Assembly (NCBI GenBank): GCA_900542575.1
Contig: UQOE01000031.1
Span: 1 to 20,741, forward strand
Length of the DNA stretch: 20,741 nt
DNA from: an uncultured Oscillospiraceae bacterium
GTDB lineage: Bacteria > Bacillota > Clostridia > Oscillospirales > Acutalibacteraceae
Direction: 5' to 3'
Of this stretch, positions 6,390 to 13,194 are shown piece by piece. How positions within the stretch are numbered: position 1 is the first letter of the stretch; every line of letters begins with the position of its first letter. A program made the position numbers and the translations under genes. The notes beneath the pieces were generated by a model. The model searched no databases, was not told where the DNA came from, and worked only from the letters and a program-made list of their open reading frames with translations.

Positions 6390-7115
6390 TCAGGCAACCT
6401 TAAATTGTATTAAATACGGCGTTTTAATTTCATAACAGGAGTACGTGGCATCCTTGATCTTGTCTTCTACAGGGATCATAGCTAGGTCGGACATGAGCTC
6501 GACAACATCGCGCGGCGTCCAGTGCTCGCCTGCTTCTTCGTTGTTCTCCTCATTAAAGCGGCGGATAAGCTCCTCGAATATGGTTCCCATACCGTGGTTA
6601 TCGAGTCCGGGTAGTTTAACTATTGTTTTCTCTGTATCTTTGTAGATCGGTTTCGGACTAAGGTTGATTTCTGATGATGTGAATTTATCGATGACTGCGC
6701 CAAGAATATCTGCATCTGCCATTGTCCTGATCTGTTCACGAAACTTGAACTTGTTAAGTATCTCCTGAACATTTGGAGAGAACCCGTCAAGATATGCTTT
6801 AAAGTCAGCTTCCAGCGTCTGTTTCTTGCCTCGACTTGTCAAATCTTTCAGTAGGAATGGAGAAGCATTGCAAAATGCCTGTCCTGCAGCATTACAGAGT
6901 GCAGGCCACTGATTGTCAATCTTTGCAGCATCTAGTTGCTTCTTCATTTCCAGTACTGCAGGCTTTGTTTCTTCAAGCATCGCGTCAAGACAACGAATGA
7001 CTGCCATTGGAAGGATGACATCACGATATTTGCCACGTACATAAACATCACGCAGGCAATCGTCAGCAATCCCCCAAATAAAACTGACTATCGAGTTGTA
7101 TTCCTGATTGTCCAT
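6390..7115 (-). pseudogene. hsdM: Type I restriction methyltransferase HsdM, 5' fragment only
   Basis: About 228 residues of HsdM are recognisable, from MDNQEYNSIVSFIWGIADDC through the helical N-terminal domain (residues 1-150) to HGMGTIFEELIRRFNEENNEEAG-HWTPRDVVELMSDLAMIPV and DATYSCY. In intact HsdM the next residues are the AdoMet-binding motif D-G-(A/T)-C-GTGG and later NPPF/Y. Here, from about 6431, the frame instead runs into 13 unrelated residues (EIKTPYLIQFKVA) and stops. All catalytic motifs are missing, and no hsdS or hsdR is present, so the protein cannot methylate DNA. Normal length would be roughly 500 residues or more. The start at 7115 has a good ribosome binding site (GGAGGAATCAATA). 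Confidence 0.85.
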
Positions 7116-7150
7116 TATTGATTCCTCCATACCACATTATTGCTGCAGTT

Positions 7151-7342
7151 TTACCACTTATGTGCTGCAATATATTCATCTGCTGCGAGCCTAAAAAACG
7201 CCGACAAACTTAACCCATGCGCTTTTGCGATATTTGTTAATCTTTCTTTGTCATACTTCGTCATAGATATCAGTGAAGTAGTCCGAGCATTATTACTTTG
7301 TTTGGCCTTGTTTGTGTCGAAAATATTTTGTTGTTTTGTCAT
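7151..7342 (-). CDS. Ribbon-helix-helix (Arc/CopG-like) DNA-binding protein
   Basis: Predicted 63 residues starting MTKQQNIFD. After a polar N-terminal tail comes ARTTSLISMTKYDKERLTNIAKAHGLSLSAFFRLAADEYIAAHKW. The beta strand (TSLISMT), helix, turn (HGLS) and helix (LSAFFRLAADEYI) match the ribbon-helix-helix fold of antitoxins and plasmid or RM-locus regulators. Start chosen after GAGAGGGGAAGT. The gene ends 35 bp before the truncated hsdM start, so both probably share the promoter at 7390-7418. Its likely role is autorepressor of this transcription unit, supported by a palindrome at the promoter. Confidence 0.7.
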   Translation of the reverse strand: MTKQQNIFDTNKAKQSNNARTTSLISMTKYDKERLTNIAKAHGLSLSAFFRLAADEYIAAHKW

Positions 7343-7371
7343 ACTTCCCCTCTCCTGCAATATCTATCGGG

Positions 7372-7388
7372 TATATACTCTGTATATA
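7372..7388. promoter_or_regulatory. Palindromic operator candidate of RHH gene
   Basis: TATATAC-TCT-GTATATA is a perfect inverted repeat (7-bp arms, 3-bp centre). It lies immediately downstream of the -10 box of the minus-strand promoter, over the expected transcription start, as expected for an autorepressor site. Confidence 0.55.
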
Positions 7389-7389
7389 A

Positions 7390-7418
7390 ATAATAGATAT
7401 TCATTATATATTCGTCAA
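7390..7418 (-). promoter_or_regulatory. Promoter of RHH gene and hsdM remnant
   Basis: TTGACG (7418-7413), 17-base spacer, TATTAT (7395-7390) on the minus strand, about 45 bases upstream of the RHH start codon. Confidence 0.7.
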
Positions 7419-7461
7419 CAATCGCATTTTGCTTTTGTATTGAGAACGAGGTATTATTTTT

Positions 7462-7638
7462 ATGGCAGATGTTAACAAAAATTCTCAGCTTAGCCAGGAC
7501 AAACAGAACGAGACGGAAAAAGCTCGCAGCAGCACACCTGATCCATTTTATTCAAAAGCAAATATGGATTTTCTGCGCGATGGAGCAGCAGCGTTGGACG
7601 CTGGAGAAGGCGTGGAGCACGAGCTGATTGATACTTAA
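7462..7638 (+). CDS. 58-residue antitoxin-tail-like protein
   Basis: A short frame encodes MADVNKNSQLSQDKQNETEK, then ARSSTPDPFYSKANMDFLRD and GAAALDAGEGVEHELIDT. The second half (NPFYS-x-xN-x-x-x-L, then a G-rich turn and a final HELI plus acidic end) resembles the C-terminal toxin-binding tail of RelB/DinJ-type antitoxins in gut clostridia. The first 25 residues are polar and low in complexity, with no ribbon-helix-helix domain. A weak GAACGAGG lies 12 bases upstream. It diverges from the RHH gene at 7342, and no toxin gene follows. It may be a decayed antitoxin or a stand-alone small protein; the family resemblance is from recall. Confidence 0.5.
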   Translation: MADVNKNSQLSQDKQNETEKARSSTPDPFYSKANMDFLRDGAAALDAGEGVEHELIDT

Positions 7639-7683
7639 TCGAATACGTGTTTACAGCAGAACATATTATTAAACAGTATTTAA

Positions 7684-7735
7684 AAAGAAGGAACTCGCCA
7701 TTCATCAGGTGCGGTCCCTTTCTTATTTTTCTATA
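7684..7735 (+). terminator. Probable intrinsic terminator after the 58-residue gene
   Basis: AAGAAGGAACTCGCC pairs imperfectly with GGTGCGGTCCCTTTCTT around an ATTCATCA loop and is followed by ATTTTTC on the plus strand, 46 bp after the stop codon at 7638. Confidence 0.5.
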
Positions 7736-7894
7736 TGTTTTTTGTATTCGTCTGTGCATATTTGACCAAACATGAACGGATTTCTGATTGTTTTTGATTT
7801 GTGCATTTTGACGAAATCCTCGACGTTTCACACTGAAAATATTCTTGTTTTTCGTATTGTCTAACTTTGTAAATGATTCGCATATTTTTACAAA

Positions 7895-7950
7895 AATTGT
7901 ACAAACGAATGAAAACGCACATTTATAAGAGTTCATTTATTTGTACAATT
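7895..7950. repeat. 19-bp inverted repeat, 18-bp spacer
   Basis: Arms 7895-7913 (AATTGTACAAACGAATGAA) and 7932-7950 (TTCATTTATTTGTACAATT) match at 17 of 19 positions when one is reverse-complemented. There is no T run after either arm, so this is not an ordinary terminator. It could be a protein-binding site, an RNA hairpin or a mobile-element scar. Confidence 0.6.
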
Positions 7951-8160
7951 CTGATTCACTCAGATGTACAGAAAATCACTTTAAGTTGAAGCTGCTTCTA
8001 CCCTGTGATATTCGGGATGTTTCACGCAGCGAGACCGGAATCATAACATGATCGAAAATGATCGAAATTCAGAAACGTTATTTTGTTCTGATGTTCCACG
8101 CTTCATACGTTTTGTTTTCAACATGTTCTTCAAACATTTTTTACAGAATAAATTATAATT

Positions 8161-8191
8161 GCCTCATTCGTTTTACGGAATGGGGCTTTTT
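8161..8191 (+). terminator. Intrinsic terminator with no gene upstream
   Basis: GCCTCATTC (8161-8169) pairs with GAATGGGGC (8178-8186) with one wobble pair, followed by TTTTT on the plus strand. No coding region precedes it for about 500 bp, so it may end an untranslated RNA. Confidence 0.6.
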
Positions 8192-8306
8192 ATTGAGCTA
8201 ATAAAATTTCTACTTCTAAGAAATTTGTTTTTTTCCTATTCCCCTTCCATTCGCCATTGATCTTTATCAATGAGAAGCAATTTTTAAAAAGTACATAAAG
8301 ATTATC

Positions 8307-8335
8307 TTGAACCAAAATCATCGTTAGGCTATATT
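8307..8335 (+). promoter_or_regulatory. Promoter of the membrane-protein pair
   Basis: TTGAAC (8307-8312), 17-base spacer, TATATT (8330-8335), 43 bp upstream of the start codon at 8379. Confidence 0.7.
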
Positions 8336-8378
8336 TATCGTAGAACATTGGGTGCCCTCTCATTACGGAGGGAGTAAC

Positions 8379-9023
8379 ATGTATTCTGCATATACGCAGT
8401 CGGCTTTCGAAATTCTTCGGAAGCCGCAGTTGACGATGCAGTGGTATATGGTACCGCTGCTGTTGATTGTTGTTTACATTGTCATCAAGGAACTGAAAGA
8501 AAAACATTATATGGTGCTGCTTGGCGGCGTTGCCCTCTGGGGCATGGATGTCTTTAACGAACTCTGGAACTCCATGGTGTGCTCGCTAAGCGGCTTTGCA
8601 CCTGTCTGGGGCACTCCGCAGGGCGTGGGACAGACTTCATGGCTGATTCTCATTGGATATAACATTGAGATTTCCATGATGTTTCTTCTGTTTGGAATCT
8701 GCGCCTGCCTTCTTCTGCCGGAAGACAGGAAGAAAAAAATTATCGGAATCAACAATCGTATTTTCTGGTGCCTGGTGCTGACAACAGCCGCTGTCTGTGT
8801 GGAATGTTTCTTGAATTACTGCGGTATCTTAACCTGGGAGTGGCCGTTCTGGCAGCGCAGCTGTCCATGGCTTTTATGGCTCATTGGCTATCTGCCGTTT
8901 TTCTCCATGGCATTTTTTGTCCACGACCGCCAGAGCGTAAAAAGCGGCTTAAAAGTGGATGGAATTATCCTGGGCAGTGACCTCATAATAGCCATTGTCG
9001 CTGGCGCCTGCGGCCTGCTGTAA
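8379..9023 (+). CDS. Polytopic membrane protein of unknown function
   Basis: Predicted 214 residues with about six membrane segments (near residues 24-40, 46-62, 86-112, 125-147, 160-180 and 192-212). I do not recognise the family by name. Notable features that look functional rather than purely structural are polar or aromatic residues within or next to the spans: GMDVFNELWNSM, GYNIEISMMF, ECFLNYCGILTWEWPFW and the His in FFVHD. The start at 8379 follows GGAGGGAGTAAC; an upstream in-frame ATG at 8352 has no ribosome binding site. It has its own promoter and is followed 14 bp later by a 36-residue single-span protein, so the two are probably made together. The proximity of Glu, Asp, Asn and His to membrane spans could suggest metal or cofactor binding (inference). 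Confidence 0.75.
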   Translation: MYSAYTQSAFEILRKPQLTMQWYMVPLLLIVVYIVIKELKEKHYMVLLGGVALWGMDVFNELWNSMVCSLSGFAPVWGTPQGVGQTSWLILIGYNIEISMMFLLFGICACLLLPEDRKKKIIGINNRIFWCLVLTTAAVCVECFLNYCGILTWEWPFWQRSCPWLLWLIGYLPFFSMAFFVHDRQSVKSGLKVDGIILGSDLIIAIVAGACGLL

Positions 9024-9037
9024 GGGAGGGGTATTCT

Positions 9038-9148
9038 ATGATGACCACGAGTGCTCTGATCACATTAATTGTTGCGACTGTCATCGATATTGGGGCAGTT
9101 GTAATTGCTTTCATTGATTTTCTGAGAAAAGGACCAGACGAAAAATAA
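9038..9148 (+). CDS. 36-residue single-span membrane protein
   Basis: The frame encodes MMTTSALITLIVATVIDIGA, then VVIAFIDFLRKGPDEK. A single hydrophobic segment (residues 6-29, with one buried Asp at 17) is followed by a charged tail. AAGGGAGGGGTATTCT gives a strong ribosome binding site before two consecutive ATGs (9038 and 9041). It starts 14 bp after the stop of the polytopic membrane protein and ends just before a strong terminator, so it is a two-gene operon. Small single-span proteins in such a position are often subunits or stabilisers of the membrane complex encoded upstream; this is an inference from position and hydrophobicity only. Confidence 0.65.
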   Translation: MMTTSALITLIVATVIDIGAVVIAFIDFLRKGPDEK

Positions 9149-9161
9149 CCTGAAAGAAATC

Positions 9162-9199
9162 AGGCCCCTCCTTACGGAATCTCCAGTAAGGAGGGGCCT
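9162..9199. terminator. Terminator between convergent genes
   Basis: A perfect 14-bp stem (9162-9175 with 9186-9199, AGGCCCCTCCTTAC) with a 10-base loop sits between the plus-strand pair ending at 9148 and the minus-strand gene ending at 9218. The minus-strand flank (GATTTCTTTC) is richer in T than the plus-strand flank. It probably acts in both directions. Confidence 0.75.
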
Positions 9200-9217
9200 G
9201 TCTGATATGCTGTTCTG

Positions 9218-9712
9218 TCAATGTCCGGCAAACAGTACAGCTAATAAAACCATTGTCTGTAAAAAAACATTGGTGATCTCTTCCAGCCAGTTGCCGCGTA
9301 TGTCGTGCCGTTCAAATTTTTTGGAGAAAATCAGCATCAGCAAGGCGCCGACGCAAACCAGGATCAGGAAAATAAGCGATGGTACGGAAGACATCTGTTT
9401 CCAAAATAGAGTGACGCTGCTGCGTTCCGCCAAAAAGAAGCCAATTACAATTAGAAGAAATCCCAGCGGCATCAGATACCGAAGTCCTGCGCCAAGAATG
9501 GGAATATCCTTATGGGCCAGTACGATCATTAATTTCCAGATGACCTTACCCAGGCCGCCCAAAATGCAGCAGCAGCCTCCAATGATTATGAAAGGATGCG
9601 GAACTGCACGCATTAACAGAATCAGTGTAATGCTGAACAGAATGACGGGTACTGTATCAAGAAGTGCCAGAGGAAGGGAAAATGTCTCCTCTTGATTAGC
9701 TGTTTGTTTCAT
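9218..9712 (-). CDS. Membrane protein of unknown function, next to flavodoxin-like gene
   Basis: Predicted 164 residues with four to five membrane segments (about residues 14-35, 40-62, 75-95, 108-128 and 145-162). Not recognised. A small Cys patch (GGCCCILGG, residues 45-53) lies in the second span. The start codon follows the stop of the flavodoxin-like gene with no gap (CAG TAA ATG), and only a distant GGAG is seen upstream, so translation probably depends on coupling to that gene. Membrane proteins coupled to soluble flavin proteins may form electron-transfer or quinone-linked units, but nothing here proves that. Confidence 0.65.
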   Translation of the reverse strand: MKQTANQEETFSLPLALLDTVPVILFSITLILLMRAVPHPFIIIGGCCCILGGLGKVIWKLMIVLAHKDIPILGAGLRYLMPLGFLLIVIGFFLAERSSVTLFWKQMSSVPSLIFLILVCVGALLMLIFSKKFERHDIRGNWLEEITNVFLQTMVLLAVLFAGH

Positions 9713-10264
9713 TTACTGAATCGAGGCTCCGAGGTCATGAGCCTCCTGGAGGCTCGGTTTTCCGGCAATGTCGCCGACTGCAAAGTTTCCACCGGCCAGG
9801 ACATGGCCGAGATTCTGCCAGCGGAGATGTTCCATCAGATGATTGAAATAGAGCAGAGAATCCTCAAAGGCACTGCCCTCCGCTGCCATTAACAGGATGC
9901 CGGCTTTTCCGTTTCCGCGAAGCTGGTTCTCCCCTCCCTCTTCCAGAGCGAAGAGACGGTCGATGGCCGTTTTCAGCTGTGCGCTGACGGTCCAGTAATA
10001 GAGCGGTGAAGCGAGCACCACAACGTCGGCCTCTCGGACAGCCGGATAAATCTCAGCCATATCGTCCTTCTGGACGCATGGACATGGCTTGCTGTTATTG
10101 CCGCGGCAGCATCCTTTGCAGCAGTGTATGTTCATGCGATCCAGGAAAAATTCGTGTACGATATGTCCGGCTGACTCTGCACCTTCCGCGAAAAACCGAA
10201 CCAGTTCAGAGGTGTTTCCATTATTTCGCGGGCTGCCATTTAAAATGACTATTTTTCTGCTTAT
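9713..10264 (-). CDS. Flavodoxin-like NAD(P)H-dependent oxidoreductase with ATA in the start position
   Basis: The frame from 10264 encodes (M)SRKIVILNGSPRNNGNTSE, the FMN phosphate loop, through a Cys-rich segment (HCCKGCCRGNNSKPCPC) to VVVLASPLYYWTVSAQLKTAIDRL, the second flavin loop. The full length would be 183 residues, normal for the family. The codon at the expected start, 8-9 bases after AGGGTGAG, is ATA instead of ATG. The first in-frame ATG is at 10135, which would remove the flavin-binding loop. An in-frame TGA lies just upstream (10274-10276), so no longer start exists. Either ATA (or a nearby ATT) is used inefficiently, or the start codon has mutated or been misread. It overlaps nothing and directly precedes a membrane protein gene. 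Confidence 0.75.
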   Translation of the reverse strand: MSRKIVILNGSPRNNGNTSELVRFFAEGAESAGHIVHEFFLDRMNIHCCKGCCRGNNSKPCPCVQKDDMAEIYPAVREADVVVLASPLYYWTVSAQLKTAIDRLFALEEGGENQLRGNGKAGILLMAAEGSAFEDSLLYFNHLMEHLRWQNLGHVLAGGNFAVGDIAGKPSLQEAHDLGASIQ

Positions 10265-10288
10265 GTATTCTCACCCTTTCTGCCCCTT

Positions 10289-10319
10289 ATTATAGCGCAG
10301 AAAGGCCAGATCTATTCAA
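10289..10319 (-). promoter_or_regulatory. Possible promoter of flavodoxin-like gene
   Basis: TTGAAT (10319-10314) and TATAAT (10294-10289) on the minus strand with a 19-base spacer, about 25 bases upstream of the expected start. The -10 is perfect; the spacing is long. Confidence 0.5.
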
Positions 10320-10326
10320 ATTACTA

Positions 10327-12057
10327 TTACTTCAAGCATTGATTGACCCACTGGATAAAGTTTTCCGTGGCAGTTCCAGACCGTTCGGCCATGGTATGTC
10401 CCTTTCCCCATACCATAGCGAAATCAACCGATTTCACATCTTCGTATTGCTGAAGTGCGAGTTTCAGATTTTCTTCGGTTGAAAGCGCGGTATCGCCCTG
10501 ATTGATTCCGGTGCGGATACGCCAGAATTTAGCGACCTTCGAGGTCTGATAACCCTTCTCCGCCGGAAGAAGATAGTAGAGAGGCGTGTACATCTCAAGT
10601 CTGGTGGAGACATGATTCCCTGCGGAATCAGTTTTCTCAAGATCTTCCGCATAACTTTGCGCATAAGGGGAATTGGTGTCCTTCAGAATCTGAGCCAGGA
10701 CAGCGTCAAAATGGGCACCTTTTCCATCTCCGTATCCAAACAGCGTATTTTCACCCTGCGAGCCATCCAGCTGATCGAATGCACCGAGATTTTTCGAGGC
10801 GTTTTTCAGATTTCGGACGAAATCTTCAATACTTGTGATTTTTGCTGTATTGGACGCCGCATCATAAGTCACCCATGTTCCATTCTGATTCAGAGCATCT
10901 ATATAATCCTGCCGGTTTTTATAAACGCCAGACAGGCTGAGAACTGTTGAAAACGACTGTGTCCTCTGAATTTGATCCAGCTTCTCACTCTGATTCATGG
11001 ATCCCGCAAGATTCCCCGGATTTCCGGCTGGGCCGCTCTCCTCTGCAGAGGCATTATAGGGGAAGCTGGTATCGGCCAGGAAATGGTTTAATGAGGTTTC
11101 CACCTCCCGCTTCAGGTAATCATAATAGCTGCCGGCCTGATAGATTCCTTTCTCCGAAGGATGCAGAATCAGCGGATTCCCCTTCTCGTCGACAAAGCCG
11201 GATCGATTTATGTAGGCAGCGTAGGCTTTTGCCAGATCCTCAGAGATCGTTTTTTCCTCCGAGGAGAGGCCGGAACGGGTGGAACCCAGGTTCCATTCAT
11301 AGGCTTCATCCGCCTGATCCAGGTTTGTAATGGGGCACCAGCACATGGATCCCTGAACGGCATCGCTGACGCCCTGGACCGCGCCGATCTGATCCAGATA
11401 TGGGTCATAGAGTGCACTGTCTCCGGAAGCGCCGAGCACCGCGGACTGGGCTCCGCCGCCCGACATCCCGAAAGTGAAAATGGCATCTGTATTTCCGGGA
11501 ATGACCCCTTGGTTATAACGGATATAGCGTATTCCCGCTTTGAAATCGGTGACGCCAGCCGGTGCACCTGCATCTCGGCCCTGCGCGCCGACATGGACAT
11601 AGATAAATCCTGCATTGGTATAATCTGTGACGTCCGTATATCCGTTGAGTTCTTTCTGTGCCGCATAGCCCGGAGTGTTGATCGGGAATACCATCGGCGC
11701 AGTCTCGGACGTATAGGTCCCTGTTTTCCCGTTCTCTCGGATGGTACAGGTATAGGTGCCGTCTCCATTCGCCGTTCCATTCAGATAGGCCGCCGGAACA
11801 AAAATTGCCAGCGTATCATAGTCGCTGTCCGGAGATTTTTCCGCATATTGAATACCGGCCTGATAATAGACCTGATCCTCTTTCTGATACTTCCATTTTC
11901 CCATATCAATCTGCGGGAGATCAGTAGAGATAAATAATCTGCTCAGAAAATTGGGCCTCCAGGACGCAGCTGCAGCGGGAATGCTTGTGCCGCCGATTAA
12001 CATTACCAGCGCCAGCAGCAGTCCAGGAAATGCACGGAATCCTCTCTTAAATTTCAT
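10327..12057 (-). CDS. Secreted tannase-like alpha/beta hydrolase
   Basis: Predicted 576 residues with a signal peptide (MKFKRGFRAFPGLLLALVML, cleavage near PAAAA at 28-31). The alpha/beta hydrolase nucleophile elbow is GMSGGGAQS (Ser199), followed by LGASGDSALYDPYLDQIGA and CPITNLDQADEAYEW (241-255). That latter stretch is characteristic of bacterial tannases of the TanB type. WGKGHTMAE near the C-terminus supplies the probable catalytic His (554). Tannases hydrolyse galloyl esters, so a secreted enzyme acting on plant phenolic or other aryl esters is likely; the exact substrate is uncertain. Ribosome binding site GGAGGGGAACTGG. It is downstream of an HPP-like membrane protein on the same strand, separated by 124 bp with a weak terminator. 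Confidence 0.75.
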   Translation of the reverse strand: MKFKRGFRAFPGLLLALVMLIGGTSIPAAAASWRPNFLSRLFISTDLPQIDMGKWKYQKEDQVYYQAGIQYAEKSPDSDYDTLAIFVPAAYLNGTANGDGTYTCTIRENGKTGTYTSETAPMVFPINTPGYAAQKELNGYTDVTDYTNAGFIYVHVGAQGRDAGAPAGVTDFKAGIRYIRYNQGVIPGNTDAIFTFGMSGGGAQSAVLGASGDSALYDPYLDQIGAVQGVSDAVQGSMCWCPITNLDQADEAYEWNLGSTRSGLSSEEKTISEDLAKAYAAYINRSGFVDEKGNPLILHPSEKGIYQAGSYYDYLKREVETSLNHFLADTSFPYNASAEESGPAGNPGNLAGSMNQSEKLDQIQRTQSFSTVLSLSGVYKNRQDYIDALNQNGTWVTYDAASNTAKITSIEDFVRNLKNASKNLGAFDQLDGSQGENTLFGYGDGKGAHFDAVLAQILKDTNSPYAQSYAEDLEKTDSAGNHVSTRLEMYTPLYYLLPAEKGYQTSKVAKFWRIRTGINQGDTALSTEENLKLALQQYEDVKSVDFAMVWGKGHTMAERSGTATENFIQWVNQCLK

Positions 12058-12136
12058 CCAGTTCCCCTCCTGTTAATTCATTCAGGTCTATTGTATCTTT
12101 GAAACTTAAATGCCCCTTAGCATTTGCTGCCATGCA

Positions 12137-12172
12137 GAAAAATACTGTTGGGCAGCATTCCATCTGTCCAAC
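12137..12172 (-). terminator. Weak terminator between membrane protein and tannase-like gene
   Basis: On the minus strand GTTGG-ACAG...CTGC-CCAAC forms an imperfect stem followed by AGTATTTTTC, just after the stop at 12182. No strong promoter is visible between it and the tannase-like gene, so it may be leaky. Confidence 0.4.
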
Positions 12173-12181
12173 GGTGTTTAT

Positions 12182-13165
12182 TCAGGCTGGTTCTTCCTCT
12201 TCCCCCTCCTCTGCACGACCACGGACGCGTACAGAGACGTAGTAAGTCAATACAACAACAGATACCAGAGCGGAAGCGCCGACAGCCACTTCGGCGGTAT
12301 AGAGCGGGACGGCGCTCTCCGGGATTAACATGGCCAGAACCGTCATGGCTCCGGCCGGCGGAAGGAACTGTTTGGTCCCGTACAGGACAATCAGCATCAG
12401 GATGCCTGCAAATGCCGCTGCAAGCGTAAGCGGCAGTCCGGCCATAGTGACTAAGATATATCGGCAGCCAGCTCCTATTCCTGCACAGGCAGTCAGAAGC
12501 AGTACTGCCCAGTGAGGTTTTATCGGAGATTCCGGAGTCCAGTTTTCCATGAGTTCCGTAAATGCTACGAGCATCGGCGGAGCAATCAGGAACCGCCATT
12601 CTGTGCGCAGTGCTGGAACCGCAAGAATAGCCACGATTAGGAGCCGCCAGAAAACCCGGATGACTGCTGCTCGATTCGGCCTCGGAACCGGCTGGAATTT
12701 CTCTCTTGGACGAAAGCCGGCTTTTACCAGAACAACATGAAGTAATACGATTAGAAGCGTCATAGTAGCTGCCGAGAGAACATACGCCCAGGATTCAGAC
12801 TGGAGCAGTACTGGAAGTACAATGGCGGAGATGAGAGGGGCCAGAGAAGTACCGGAATACAGGTACACAATCTGTGCAATCAGAAATGCAGCCAAAAGTT
12901 TCAGGTATAAGCTGCCGGGCAGGAACATGCTGATGAGAAGTCCAACAACAGCGCCGCCGGATATCAGAAGCAGCATCCGAAAAGAAGAGACCCGCCATTT
13001 CTGTTTCGGTGCACAGAGATAGCCTACTGTAAGTGCGGCAATTTCCGGAAAGATAATTTCTCGGTTTCCAGCCAGTTCCGATATGCCGACCATAAGTGTA
13101 ATGAGAATTACGGCGGATATAGCCGAAACCCAGTTAGCTATTCTGTTTTGCTTTCGATATTCCAC
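12182..13165 (-). CDS. HPP-like integral membrane protein
   Basis: Predicted 327 residues with eight to ten membrane segments and an acidic C-terminal tail (RAEEGEEEEPA). The segment KQFLPPAGAMTVLAMLIPE near residue 270 resembles the HPP-family signature (H/L-PPAGA followed by a hydrophobic helix), and FPEIAALTVGYLCAP near residue 40 is typical of related transporters. HPP proteins include nitrite or small-anion transporters of plastids and bacteria; a transport role here is inference. The start is GTG at 13165, preceded by AAGGGGAGAAGACA. An extended -10 promoter lies about 30 bases upstream. It diverges from a zinc-ribbon gene at 13351. Confidence 0.6.
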   Translation of the reverse strand: MEYRKQNRIANWVSAISAVILITLMVGISELAGNREIIFPEIAALTVGYLCAPKQKWRVSSFRMLLLISGGAVVGLLISMFLPGSLYLKLLAAFLIAQIVYLYSGTSLAPLISAIVLPVLLQSESWAYVLSAATMTLLIVLLHVVLVKAGFRPREKFQPVPRPNRAAVIRVFWRLLIVAILAVPALRTEWRFLIAPPMLVAFTELMENWTPESPIKPHWAVLLLTACAGIGAGCRYILVTMAGLPLTLAAAFAGILMLIVLYGTKQFLPPAGAMTVLAMLIPESAVPLYTAEVAVGASALVSVVVLTYYVSVRVRGRAEEGEEEEPA

Positions 13166-13194
13166 TGTCTTCTCCCCTTACTAATTTAATAAAA

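Larger units (their letters stand above)
7639..8378. other. AT-rich 740-bp stretch without a convincing gene
   Basis: No frame on either strand here has a recognisable product or a good ribosome binding site. The stretch holds a terminator (7684-7735), a long inverted repeat (7895-7950), an exact 10-bp tandem duplication (ATGATCGAAA at 8048-8057 and 8058-8067), the pair GATGTTTCACGC (8016-8027) and GATGTTCCACGC (8090-8101), a second terminator (8161-8191) and the promoter of the gene at 8379. The composition is much more AT-rich than the flanking genes, consistent with acquired or decayed DNA. Confidence 0.6.

Noticed and set aside
7490..7936. 148-residue minus-strand frame
   Set aside because: It runs through AT-rich non-coding DNA, over a terminator and the antisense of the 58-residue gene; no domain is visible and its composition is not protein-like.
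8048..8101. CRISPR-like short repeats
   Set aside because: There is only one exact 10-bp duplication and one imperfect 12-bp pair, with no regular spacers and no cas genes.
11161..11937. 258-residue plus-strand frame
   Set aside because: It lies antisense inside the tannase-like gene, which has a signal peptide and family motifs; this frame is a shadow.
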